Origin: Cytophagales bacterium
GTDB taxonomy: Bacteria; Bacteroidota; Bacteroidia; Cytophagales; Spirosomataceae
Assembly: GCA_004292855.1 (NCBI GenBank)
Contig: RDXN01000052.1
Coordinates: forward strand, 31,704-95,703
Length of the DNA stretch: 64,000 bases
Direction: 5' to 3'
Each line of letters begins with the position of its first letter. Within the stretch, counting starts at the first letter, position 1. The notes under the pieces were generated by a model. That model saw only the letters and a program-made list of their open reading frames with translations, made no database searches and was not told where the DNA came from. This document shows positions 17,409 through 25,811 of this stretch, in pieces. The position numbers were made by a program, and so were the translations under genes.

Positions 17409-17441
17409 TTTGCATATTTTCTCTTTTACTATACATTTTTG
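17409..17441 (+). promoter_or_regulatory. Candidate promoter of the SusC/SusD operon
   Basis: TTTG (17409-17412), 19 bases, then TACATTTT with a following TTG (17432-17441), a good match to the Bacteroidota -33/-7 consensus. It lies about 180 bases before the SusC ATG. The rest of the 374-base gap 17245-17618 holds the gldG terminator and an AT-rich leader in which I see no further gene. Confidence 0.5.
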
Positions 17442-17618
17442 CCAATCAGGTGCCTTCACTACGTTTGCCCAATTTTGAGTATATGGGTTTCTTTGCAGGT
17501 TGTTTATGGTGGACTGGAGTTCAGACTGTTCCTAATTCCCTTGTTAGAAATACCGGAGTATCGGTCCTACCATAAACAATACGTATTCAAATAATTAAAA
17601 CTTATTAATCACAACCTA

Positions 17619-20600
17619 ATGATGAATTTCTCCTCCTCGCTGTGTCGAAACAGGGTGAATCATTTTGTGGCGACGGTTGGAAAAGGGCTGCTTATCGCGC
17701 TCCTATCCATTGTCTCACTGAACCTTCAGGCACAGGACAAGCAAGTAACCGGCAAGGTTTCTGACGGCAGTGGCCTTGGAATGCCGGGTGTTAGCATCGC
17801 CATTAAAGGCTCTACTCGCGGTACCAACAGTGATGCCAACGGTAATTACAGTATCAACGTGTCGACCAATGCGGTGCTGGTATTCAGCTTCGTAGGGTAC
17901 ACGTCGCGCGACATTGCAGTAGGTAATCAGAGTGTGCTGAACGTAACATTGGCCGAAGACGCCAAGTCGTTGAGCGAAGTGGTTGTTGTAGGTTACGGTA
18001 CGCAGCAGAAACGCGACATTACGGGTTCGGTATCGGCTCTGAAAACGAGCGATTTTAACCCCGGTGTTGTGGCCTCTGCCGATCAATTGATGCAGGGCCG
18101 TGCGTCGGGTGTGCAGATCACGCAGAACAACGGTGCGCCGGGTGCGGCTACTTCGGTTCGTATTCGTGGAGGTACGTCGATCACGGCGGGTAACGACCCA
18201 CTTTATGTAATCGACGGTGTACCCCTCGACAACTCGGCTACCAACCCCCCAAGTAACTCACGGGCAAGCGGTATCGACGGTGGTATTCCTTCAAACGGCA
18301 ACTCAAACCCCCTGAACTTCCTGAACCCATCGGACATTGCCTCGATTGACATCCTGAAAGATGCATCGGCAACGGCAATCTACGGGGCACGGGCTGCCAA
18401 CGGGGTTGTTCTCATCACAACGAAGCGTGGCACCAAGGGACAGGGTCGCGTATCGTACGATGCCTATTACGGAACAACGTCGTTGCGGAAGCGCGTCGAC
18501 ATTTTGGACGCTGCCGAGTGGAAAGCTGTTTCAAGCAAGAACGGTGGTGTAGCTGGTGGGTCGGCTAACGTTGATCTTCAGGACGAGGTATTCCGGGTGG
18601 GTAACATCCAGAACCACAGCCTGGGCTTTAGCGGTGGTAGCGACAACACGAACTATTACGTGTCGCTTGGTTATGCGAATCAGGATGGTATCATCAAAAC
18701 AAGCAACCAAAATCGTCTGTCAGCACGGGTGAACCTGCAACAGCGGGCGATCAACAACCGGTTGGTTATTGATTTCGGTTTGACTGGCTCACGAGAGAAG
18801 CAACGTCAGGTTGCGGCTGGTGAATCAGGTGACTTCCGGGGTGGTATTTTGGCCGGTTTGTACAAGTGGAATCCGACAAACCCACTGGTTAATCCAGATG
18901 GTTCGTTCAATCAGCTTTCGCCTTCGGTTCCAAACCCACTGGCTCTGATCGACCTGATCAACGACAACCTGAAAGTAGACCGCGTATTGTCGAATATTTC
19001 GGCTGAGTTTGAAATTGTGAAAGGCCTGAAAGCGAAAGCGTTTGGCTCGTTGAACACCACAAGTGGTATCCGCGACAGCTACTTCTCGCAGCAATTGCTC
19101 AACTACGCTCCATACGGCGGTGTTGCTACGATTGGCCGCACAAACTTCACTAGCTCGCAGATTGACTACACGTTGAGCTACAACAAAGAGGTAGCCCGTG
19201 GACAAAATCTGGGTGTTTTGGCTGGTTTCTCATACCAGAAGTTCGTAAACCAGAGTGCTGATGCGTTCACGCGGGGCTTCCTGAACGACGTATTAGGTGC
19301 CAACAAGTTGCAGTCAGCTTCTGACTTCACGGTTCCTTCGTTGTCAGACAAAACACAGCGCGAAATCCAGTCATTCTTTGGTCGTGTTAACTACGACATC
19401 AATGGCAAGTATCTGTTGACGGCAACCGTTCGTCGCGATGGTGCGTCGGTATTCGGTGCCAACAACAAGTACGGTATCTTCCCATCGGCTTCGTTGGGCT
19501 GGCGGATTTCGGACGAAGATTTCATGAAGTCGCAGACCGTATTCTCAAACCTGAAACTGCGGCTTGGTTACGGTGAGGTAGGTAACGCAAACATTCAGCC
19601 GTACCGCGCCCTGACAACCGTAACGGCAGACCCAAGCAAGTCGGCTCTTATTGCTGGCACATACAAACTGGGTGTTGGCCTCACGCGGGCCTCGAACCCC
19701 GATTTGAAGTGGGAGTCGACCTCGTCGCTCAACATCGGTCTGGACTACGGTATCCTGAACAACCGTTTCCAGGGTTCTATCGAATTCTTTAATAAGAACA
19801 CGAACAACCTGTTGTACGAAATCCAGATTCCTCAGCCTGCTCCGTTCCCCTTCCAATTGTCGAACGTAGGTTCGATGCGGAACACGGGTGTTGAATTTGA
19901 TCTGAACGCTTCGCTTGTATCGACGCCTAAGTTTAGCTGGAAAGCCCAATTGAACTTCACGGCTCTGAAAAACGAGATCACCAAGATTCAGGACGGTGCT
20001 GGTTTCCTCGTGTCGGCACGCGGTGTAGGTGCTGGTGCATCAAACGCTCCTGTTCAGGTGTTGGTCGTTGGACAGCCGTTCGGTACGTTCCTGATGAACC
20101 CCATCGTGGGCTATGGTCCTGAAGTAGGTGGTGCTCAATCGCCTAAGTATGGCACGAAAGACGCCATTGCCCTGATCACGACTGGCGAAAGCATCAACTT
20201 CGGAACAGGTTTGCCAACTCGCTACGGCGGTTTGAACAACAGCTTCACATTCGGTGATTTCGATGCCAGCCTGTTCCTGCAATACTCAGGTGGCAACAAG
20301 ATACTGAACAACAGCTTCTACGAATACACGCGTCTGGACAACATCACCAAGAACGCGTACGGTGCTGCTAAGCCGCTGTATAACGACCCTGAGACGCGTT
20401 TCAACGCTGACTTCCTGGAGAACGGTAGTTTCGTTCGCGTGGGCAACCTGACACTTGGCTACAAGATTCCTGCTTCGGTGTTTGGTGGTTCAAAAATCGT
20501 GAACAACGCTCGTATCTATGTAACAGGCCAAAACCTGCACGTATTCACGAAATACAAAGGTTTCGATCCGGGCGTAAGCTCGCAGTTGGGTGTTGATGGT

Positions 20601-20678
20601 GCTGGTGCCGTTGGCGTTGATTACCTGGCCTATCCGCTGCCACGTAACCTCCTGATTGGTGTAAACATTGGTTTTTAA
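17619..20678 (+). CDS. SusC/RagA-family TonB-linked outer membrane transporter
   Basis: Outer-membrane beta barrel of 1019 residues that imports oligosaccharides or other large ligands with its SusD lid, powered by TonB. It shows a signal peptide ending near LNLQAQD, a carboxypeptidase-regulatory-like domain (about 42-118), the SusC-type plug opening SEVVVVGYGTQQKRDITGSV, and a DPLYVIDGVPL plug motif near residue 195. The ligand cannot be named. Codon use (many GGT, GCT, CGT codons) differs from the GC-ending codons of the neighbouring genes, consistent with high expression. SusD follows after 33 bases. Confidence 0.95.
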   Translation: MMNFSSSLCRNRVNHFVATVGKGLLIALLSIVSLNLQAQDKQVTGKVSDGSGLGMPGVSIAIKGSTRGTNSDANGNYSINVSTNAVLVFSFVGYTSRDIAVGNQSVLNVTLAEDAKSLSEVVVVGYGTQQKRDITGSVSALKTSDFNPGVVASADQLMQGRASGVQITQNNGAPGAATSVRIRGGTSITAGNDPLYVIDGVPLDNSATNPPSNSRASGIDGGIPSNGNSNPLNFLNPSDIASIDILKDASATAIYGARAANGVVLITTKRGTKGQGRVSYDAYYGTTSLRKRVDILDAAEWKAVSSKNGGVAGGSANVDLQDEVFRVGNIQNHSLGFSGGSDNTNYYVSLGYANQDGIIKTSNQNRLSARVNLQQRAINNRLVIDFGLTGSREKQRQVAAGESGDFRGGILAGLYKWNPTNPLVNPDGSFNQLSPSVPNPLALIDLINDNLKVDRVLSNISAEFEIVKGLKAKAFGSLNTTSGIRDSYFSQQLLNYAPYGGVATIGRTNFTSSQIDYTLSYNKEVARGQNLGVLAGFSYQKFVNQSADAFTRGFLNDVLGANKLQSASDFTVPSLSDKTQREIQSFFGRVNYDINGKYLLTATVRRDGASVFGANNKYGIFPSASLGWRISDEDFMKSQTVFSNLKLRLGYGEVGNANIQPYRALTTVTADPSKSALIAGTYKLGVGLTRASNPDLKWESTSSLNIGLDYGILNNRFQGSIEFFNKNTNNLLYEIQIPQPAPFPFQLSNVGSMRNTGVEFDLNASLVSTPKFSWKAQLNFTALKNEITKIQDGAGFLVSARGVGAGASNAPVQVLVVGQPFGTFLMNPIVGYGPEVGGAQSPKYGTKDAIALITTGESINFGTGLPTRYGGLNNSFTFGDFDASLFLQYSGGNKILNNSFYEYTRLDNITKNAYGAAKPLYNDPETRFNADFLENGSFVRVGNLTLGYKIPASVFGGSKIVNNARIYVTGQNLHVFTKYKGFDPGVSSQLGVDGAGAVGVDYLAYPLPRNLLIGVNIGF

Positions 20679-20711
20679 TTCTGAAAACTGACAAGTTCAA
20701 GAACATTCAAA

Positions 20712-22208
20712 ATGAAAGCAAATAAATTCACTGTGTCGGCCATGCTTGCCGGTCTGATGACCTTCACGGCCTGTACGGACCTGGTAGAGACGCCTTTTAG
20801 CGAGGCAACTCCCGACAAATTCTTTACCAATGCTGCTTCGTTCGAAGCCGCTCTGGTGCCTGCTTACGCATCGCTCCGGGGTTATATCTGGAACTACTGG
20901 AACCTCAGCGAGCACACCTCCGACGAGGTACAAGGACCCACGCGTGGTGGTGACTGGGGCGACGGTGGCCAATGGGTACGCCTGAACTCACACGATCTGT
21001 TGCCAAACGAAGGTCTGGTGAACGACCTGTGGGGCGATCTGTTCGGTGGCGTGTCGCGTTGCAACAACGCCATTGCGACCCTGGCTGGCGCGTCGGATGC
21101 GGTGAAGGAGAAGGCTACGTTCGTGGCCGAGGCCAAAGCCCTCCGTGCATTTTATTACTATCTGCTGGCCGATACGTTCGGTGGTGTACCTCTCGTGACG
21201 GTAGCCCAGTCGGACCCAAAAAACCCACCAGCTCAGGCTAGCCGGGTTGAGGTAATGAAGTTTATCGAAGACGAAATGAAGGCGGCTCTGCCCGGTTTGT
21301 TGGCAGCTCCACCATACGGTCGTTTCTCGAAAGGCGCGGCTAACGCCGTTCTGGCCAAAATGTACCTGAACTCACAGGCGTGGGGTGGTGCGGCTCGTTG
21401 GACCGATGCCATCGCAGCTTCTGATGCTGTCATTGCAGGTGGCTACGCTCTGGCGGGCAACTATTTCGATAACTTCAAACTGCAAAACGACGGCTCAAAA
21501 GAGATCATTCTGGCGGCAGGCTTCGCGTCGACAAGAGACCTGGGCTTCCCCAACATGAACCTGTACATGCGTACGCTGCACTACAACCAAATTCCGGCAT
21601 CACCCTGGAATGGTTTCTGCACGATTGCCGAGGTGTATGACTCATTTGAAGCAACTGACGCCCGCCGTTCGGTTATGTGGCAGGGACAGCAGTACCAAGA
21701 CCTGACATGGCCTACCATGAACACAGCCGGTACTGCGCTGAAAGATCGCACGGGTAAGCCGCTCGCGTTCACGAAAATCTGTCCAATCACGGGTGCCGAC
21801 GAAAGTCAGGGTATCCGCGTTCCAAAGTATCAACCCGACGTGGCAGCTCCTGGTGGACAAGGAGAGAACGATTTCGTGATCTTCCGTTTGGCCGACATCA
21901 TGCTGGTGAAAGCGGAGGCTTTGGTTCGCAATGGTAGTGCAGCAACTGCTCTTCCAATTGTAAACGAAATCCGTAAGCGGGCTGGTGTGGCTGCTCTGAC
22001 AGCTATCACGCTCGACGGTATCTACAAAGAGCGTACATACGAGATGTTCTGGGAAGGTGTTCGTCGGCAGGATCAAATCCGGTTTGGCAAGTTCCTCGAT
22101 GGCTACACCAACAAAACCGCCAAGTCGGCTGACAAGGTGTTGCTGTTCCCGATTCCGACAAACCAATTGGCGAGCAATCCCAAGCTGAAGCAGAATCCAG
22201 GGTACTAA
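20712..22208 (+). CDS. SusD/RagB-family surface nutrient-binding lipoprotein
   Basis: 498-residue lipoprotein that caps the SusC barrel at the cell surface. The signal peptide ends in FTACTD with the lipid-anchored cysteine near residue 20. TPR-like helices (EAKALRAFYYYLLADTFGGVPL) and the C-terminal RYEMFWEG-type block (KERTYEMFWEGVRRQDQIRFGKF split across two helices) are standard for the family. Same codon bias as SusC. A heptamer repeat element starts directly after the stop, then a terminator. Confidence 0.95.
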   Translation: MKANKFTVSAMLAGLMTFTACTDLVETPFSEATPDKFFTNAASFEAALVPAYASLRGYIWNYWNLSEHTSDEVQGPTRGGDWGDGGQWVRLNSHDLLPNEGLVNDLWGDLFGGVSRCNNAIATLAGASDAVKEKATFVAEAKALRAFYYYLLADTFGGVPLVTVAQSDPKNPPAQASRVEVMKFIEDEMKAALPGLLAAPPYGRFSKGAANAVLAKMYLNSQAWGGAARWTDAIAASDAVIAGGYALAGNYFDNFKLQNDGSKEIILAAGFASTRDLGFPNMNLYMRTLHYNQIPASPWNGFCTIAEVYDSFEATDARRSVMWQGQQYQDLTWPTMNTAGTALKDRTGKPLAFTKICPITGADESQGIRVPKYQPDVAAPGGQGENDFVIFRLADIMLVKAEALVRNGSAATALPIVNEIRKRAGVAALTAITLDGIYKERTYEMFWEGVRRQDQIRFGKFLDGYTNKTAKSADKVLLFPIPTNQLASNPKLKQNPGY

Positions 22209-22308
22209 GATATTGGACAATGGATTTTGGATTCTGGATTTTTTGCTAATGCACAGTCGCTTGCACCTAAATCCAATATCCAACGTCTAACATCCAGAAT
22301 CATAGATT
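22209..22308. repeat. Heptamer repeat element with two inverted arms, GATNNTG family
   Basis: Direct arm 22209-22243 (GATATTG, GACAATG, GATTTTG, GATTCTG, GATTTTT), inverse arm 22268-22308 (CAATATC, CAACGTC, TAACATC, CAGAATC, ATAGATT), loop about 24 bases. It begins on the base after the SusD stop codon. Confidence 0.85.
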
Positions 22309-22328
22309 AGAATACAGTAAATACACAG

Positions 22329-22356
22329 AAAGGGTCGGCTATTAGTCGGCCCTTTT
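22329..22356 (+). terminator. Intrinsic terminator of the SusC/SusD operon
   Basis: Nine-pair stem with two G-T wobbles (AGGGTCGGC with GTCGGCCCT) around a TATTA loop, followed by TTTTT. Confidence 0.7.
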
Positions 22357-22360
22357 TGCG

Positions 22361-22368
22361 TATTTTTG
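22361..22368 (+). promoter_or_regulatory. Candidate -7 element before the FG-GAP/receptor operon
   Basis: TATTTTTG fits TANNTTTG, immediately after the SusCD terminator and 35 bases before the ATG at 22403. The -33 region is not clear. Confidence 0.35.
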
Positions 22369-22402
22369 GGGGTCCGCCGTTGCGGTTGAACTTGTACTAA
22401 AA

Positions 22403-25400
22403 ATGCGTATTACTACTTGGGCAGTCTTTTTGAGTGCTTCTATCCTCACAATCGTCGGCTGTAACACCAAAAAAGACACCCTGTTCACCGCACTTCAACC
22501 TTCTGAGTCGGGGATTGATTTTACGAATCGTGTTGAAAACAACGACACGATGAATATTTTCAACTATCGAAATTTCTACAATGGTGCGGGGGTAGCCATC
22601 GGCGACGTGAATAACGACGGCTTTGCCGATGTGTATCTGATCTCGAATCAGGGCGAAAATAAACTGTTCATTAACGAGGGTAAGAAAGCGGGTGAACAAT
22701 CGGGTGCGGCTGGATTCCACTTTGCCGATAAAACAAAGGCGGCCGGCGTGGGCGGCAAACGTCGCTGGAGTACCGGGGCCACAATGGCCGATGTGAACGG
22801 CGACGGATGGCTCGACATATACGTGTGCAACTCCGGCGAAGGCGACGACCGCGCCAACGAACTTTTTATCAATAATCAGAATGGGACGTTCAGCGAGAAA
22901 GCTGCCGAATACGGTCTCGACGACCGGGGCTACTCCACCCACGCGGCCTTTTTCGACTACGACCGCGACGGTGATCTCGACATGTTTCTGCTCGAAAACA
23001 GTTCGTATCCCGTTGGCAAAATCAACAATCAGAACATTCGCCATTTGCGCGATCCATTGGCCGGGCAGAAGTTGTTTAGAAACTTAATGAGTGAAAGAGT
23101 GAAAGAACGGCAGAGTGCTTCGGCAAACGATTCACACTCTCACTCTTTCACTCTTTCACCGTTATTTCAGGACGTAAGCGAGCAGGCCGGTATCTACGGC
23201 TCACTGATTGGGTTTGGGTTGGGTATCACCATTGGCGACGTGAACGACGATAATTGGCCCGATATCTATATTTCCAACGACTTTTTTGAGCGCGATTACC
23301 TGTACATCAACAAGCATGACGGCACCTTCGCCGAGACCTCCAAAGACCGGCTCGACCACGAGAGCCTGTCGTCGATGGGGGCCGACGTGGCCGATCTCAA
23401 CAACGACGGGCATCTGGATATTTTCGTGACCGACATGCTGCCCGGTACCGACAAGCGGCTTAAAACTACGACCACGTTTGAGGACTATAACCTCCAGAAT
23501 ATCAAGCTGCAAAACGATTTTTACTACCAATACAATCACAACGCCCTGCACGTGAACAACGGCAACGGGCGGTTCAGCGAGGTGGCTTGCCTGGCCGGGA
23601 TGGAGGCCACCGACTGGAGTTGGGGTGCCCTGATTTTCGATATGAACAACGACGGGCAGAAAGACGTGTTTGTGGCCAACGGGATTTACAAAAACGTGAT
23701 CGACCAGGATTTTGTGCAGTTCCTGAACGATGAGGAGACTATGCGGCCCTACAAAAACCGCGAGAAAGTATTCAGCTACAAGGAGTTTGTAGACCTGATG
23801 GACGTGGTGCCGGTTGCCAATTACGCCTATCAGAACGAGGGCAACGACCCGGCCTCGCGGCTCAAATTCACCAACCGGGCCGCCGATTGGGGGTTCGATA
23901 CGCCGAGTATGTCGAACGGGGCGGCTTATGGTGATCTGGACAACGACGGCGACCTCGACCTGATCGTGAACAATATGAACGAACCGACGCAGATTTACCA
24001 GAATGGGTCGGTTGAGAAGCATAAGACAAACTTTTTGCGGGTGAAGCTCAATGGCAACGCCCGCAACCTCAACGGCATTGGGGCGCGCGTAATGCTCTAC
24101 GCGGGCGGCACGGCCCAAACCCTCGAACAAATGCCAAACCGGGGTTTCGAGTCGTCGTCGGACCACGTGATGGTGTTTGGCCTGGGGACTATCACCAAAA
24201 TCGACTCGGTGGTGGTGCGCTGGTACACCGACAAACAGCAGACCATTCGCAATCCCAAAACGAACAGCACGCTTACCCTCAACATTGCCAACGCCACTCA
24301 AGCCTGGCAACCCGCGTCCAACAACCCCAACGCTCAATTCGCGGATGAAACGGCCCAATCGGGCCTGCAATTCAAGCATACCGAAACCGAGTTTGTCGAC
24401 TATGACCGCGATGCGCTGCTGAAAGAAATGTACTCGCGTGATGGTCCCGCGTTGGCCGTGGGCGACCTGAACGGCGATGGCCGCGACGATGTATTTTTGG
24501 GCGGGGCAGCTCGGGGCACAAAAGCCGTTTATTTGCAACAACCATCCGGCACCTTCCGCGAACTCCCCCAACCGGCCTTTGCCGCCGACGAAATTTCGGA
24601 AGCAGTCGATGCCATGTTGTTCGATGCCGATGGCGATAAAGACCTCGATTTGCTCGTGGTGACGGGCAGCAACGAGTACTTCCCCGGCTTCGAGGGCATG
24701 TACGATTTACTGTACAAAAATGATGGCAAGGGTAACCTCACCCGCGACCGGGGGTTCCCGGCGGTTTCGGAAAGTGGTTCGTCGGCAACGGTGGCCGATT
24801 TCGACAAAGATGGCGACCCCGACGTGTTTGTAGGTGGGCGGCTCATACCGACGCAGTACGGCAGCAGCCCCAAAAGTCAGTTGTACCGGAACGAGGGCGG
24901 GGGTAGGTTCACTGAGCAATCGGCACAATTACTAGCGGGCATGGACTTAGGTATGGTGACCGATGCCACCTGGGCCGACGTGAACGCCGATACCTGGCCC
25001 GATCTGGTGGTTACCTCGGATTGGGGGCCGGTGCAGGTGCTGATCAACGAAAAAGGCAAAAAACTAACGCCAAAACCCGACGCCTTGCCCAACCTCAGCG
25101 GCTGGTGGAATCGCATTCGGGCTGTTGACCTCGACCGCGACGGGGACATGGATTTTGTGGTCGGCAATCGGGGACTGAACACCCGCCTGCGCCCGTCGGC
25201 AACTAGCCCGGTTGAACTATACGTGAATGATTTCGACAAAAACGGGGTGACTGATCAGATCATCAACGCTGCCGACCAAAGCGGCAACGCCTACCCCTTT
25301 ATGCTCAAAGGCGACCTGCAAAAGCGGATTCCGAGCATAAAGAAGCAGTTTTTGAAACACAGCCAATACGCTGAGAAGTCGCTCGATGACCTGTTCACGA

Positions 25401-25804
25401 AACCCGTTGTGGCGAGTTCGCTGGTGCGGCAGGTGACCGAAGCCCGGAGCGGGGTGCTGCTCAACAACCAGGGAACGCTCACGTTTGCGCCCCTGCCCGT
25501 TGAGGCTCAGTACGCGCCGGTGTTTGGCATTGAGCCGTTCGATTATGACAACGATGGCAAGCTGGACCTGCTGTTGGCCGGTAATTTCTACGATGTATTA
25601 CCCGAAATGGGCCGTTACGATGCCTCGCACGGACTGGTACTCACGGGCGACGGGCGGGGCGGGTTCCGGGCGGTATCGCCGGGAAAATCGGGGTTATGGA
25701 TTGGGGGTCAGGTACGCAACATGGCTACGCTAAAAGCGGGGACCAAAACGGTGCTGGTGCTGGCTAAAAACAACGATAATGCGCAAATGATTACCCTGAA
25801 ATAA
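22403..25804 (+). CDS. FG-GAP/VCBS and UnbV/ASPIC repeat lipoprotein (CRTAC1-like), copy 1
   Basis: 1133-residue lipoprotein (lipobox VGC, cysteine at residue 20). Calcium-loop FG-GAP repeats of the DxNxDGxxD type recur throughout (for example DVNNDGFADVY, DVNGDGWLDIY, DYDRDGDLDMF, DLDNDGDLDLI), building a beta-propeller. A UnbV/ASPIC segment lies near residues 545-635 (NGIGARVMLYAGG through VVVRWY), followed by a second propeller. Residues about 229-253 are an in-frame insertion encoded by an octamer repeat. The function is not known; the family is common next to Bacteroidota TonB receptors. It heads a run of ten tightly spaced genes; the TonB receptor begins 8 bases later. Confidence 0.92.
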   Translation: MRITTWAVFLSASILTIVGCNTKKDTLFTALQPSESGIDFTNRVENNDTMNIFNYRNFYNGAGVAIGDVNNDGFADVYLISNQGENKLFINEGKKAGEQSGAAGFHFADKTKAAGVGGKRRWSTGATMADVNGDGWLDIYVCNSGEGDDRANELFINNQNGTFSEKAAEYGLDDRGYSTHAAFFDYDRDGDLDMFLLENSSYPVGKINNQNIRHLRDPLAGQKLFRNLMSERVKERQSASANDSHSHSFTLSPLFQDVSEQAGIYGSLIGFGLGITIGDVNDDNWPDIYISNDFFERDYLYINKHDGTFAETSKDRLDHESLSSMGADVADLNNDGHLDIFVTDMLPGTDKRLKTTTTFEDYNLQNIKLQNDFYYQYNHNALHVNNGNGRFSEVACLAGMEATDWSWGALIFDMNNDGQKDVFVANGIYKNVIDQDFVQFLNDEETMRPYKNREKVFSYKEFVDLMDVVPVANYAYQNEGNDPASRLKFTNRAADWGFDTPSMSNGAAYGDLDNDGDLDLIVNNMNEPTQIYQNGSVEKHKTNFLRVKLNGNARNLNGIGARVMLYAGGTAQTLEQMPNRGFESSSDHVMVFGLGTITKIDSVVVRWYTDKQQTIRNPKTNSTLTLNIANATQAWQPASNNPNAQFADETAQSGLQFKHTETEFVDYDRDALLKEMYSRDGPALAVGDLNGDGRDDVFLGGAARGTKAVYLQQPSGTFRELPQPAFAADEISEAVDAMLFDADGDKDLDLLVVTGSNEYFPGFEGMYDLLYKNDGKGNLTRDRGFPAVSESGSSATVADFDKDGDPDVFVGGRLIPTQYGSSPKSQLYRNEGGGRFTEQSAQLLAGMDLGMVTDATWADVNADTWPDLVVTSDWGPVQVLINEKGKKLTPKPDALPNLSGWWNRIRAVDLDRDGDMDFVVGNRGLNTRLRPSATSPVELYVNDFDKNGVTDQIINAADQSGNAYPFMLKGDLQKRIPSIKKQFLKHSQYAEKSLDDLFTKPVVASSLVRQVTEARSGVLLNNQGTLTFAPLPVEAQYAPVFGIEPFDYDNDGKLDLLLAGNFYDVLPEMGRYDASHGLVLTGDGRGGFRAVSPGKSGLWIGGQVRNMATLKAGTKTVLVLAKNNDNAQMITLK
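23090..23160. repeat. Octamer repeat with two arms inside FG-GAP copy 1, AGTGAAAG family
   Basis: AGTGAAAG twice (23090-23105), a loop of about 35 bases, then inverse units ending CTTTCACT, CTTTCACC (23145-23160). It is translated in frame as a Ser/Arg/His-rich loop between the LFRN strand and the FQDVSEQAGI strand. Confidence 0.85.
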
Positions 25805-25811
25805 GCCACAC

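Noticed and set aside
23201..24571. Long minus-strand open frame (456 codons) opposite FG-GAP copy 1
   Set aside because: It is the antisense of GC-rich FG-GAP repeats; the Val/His/Gly-rich translation is a shadow artefact.
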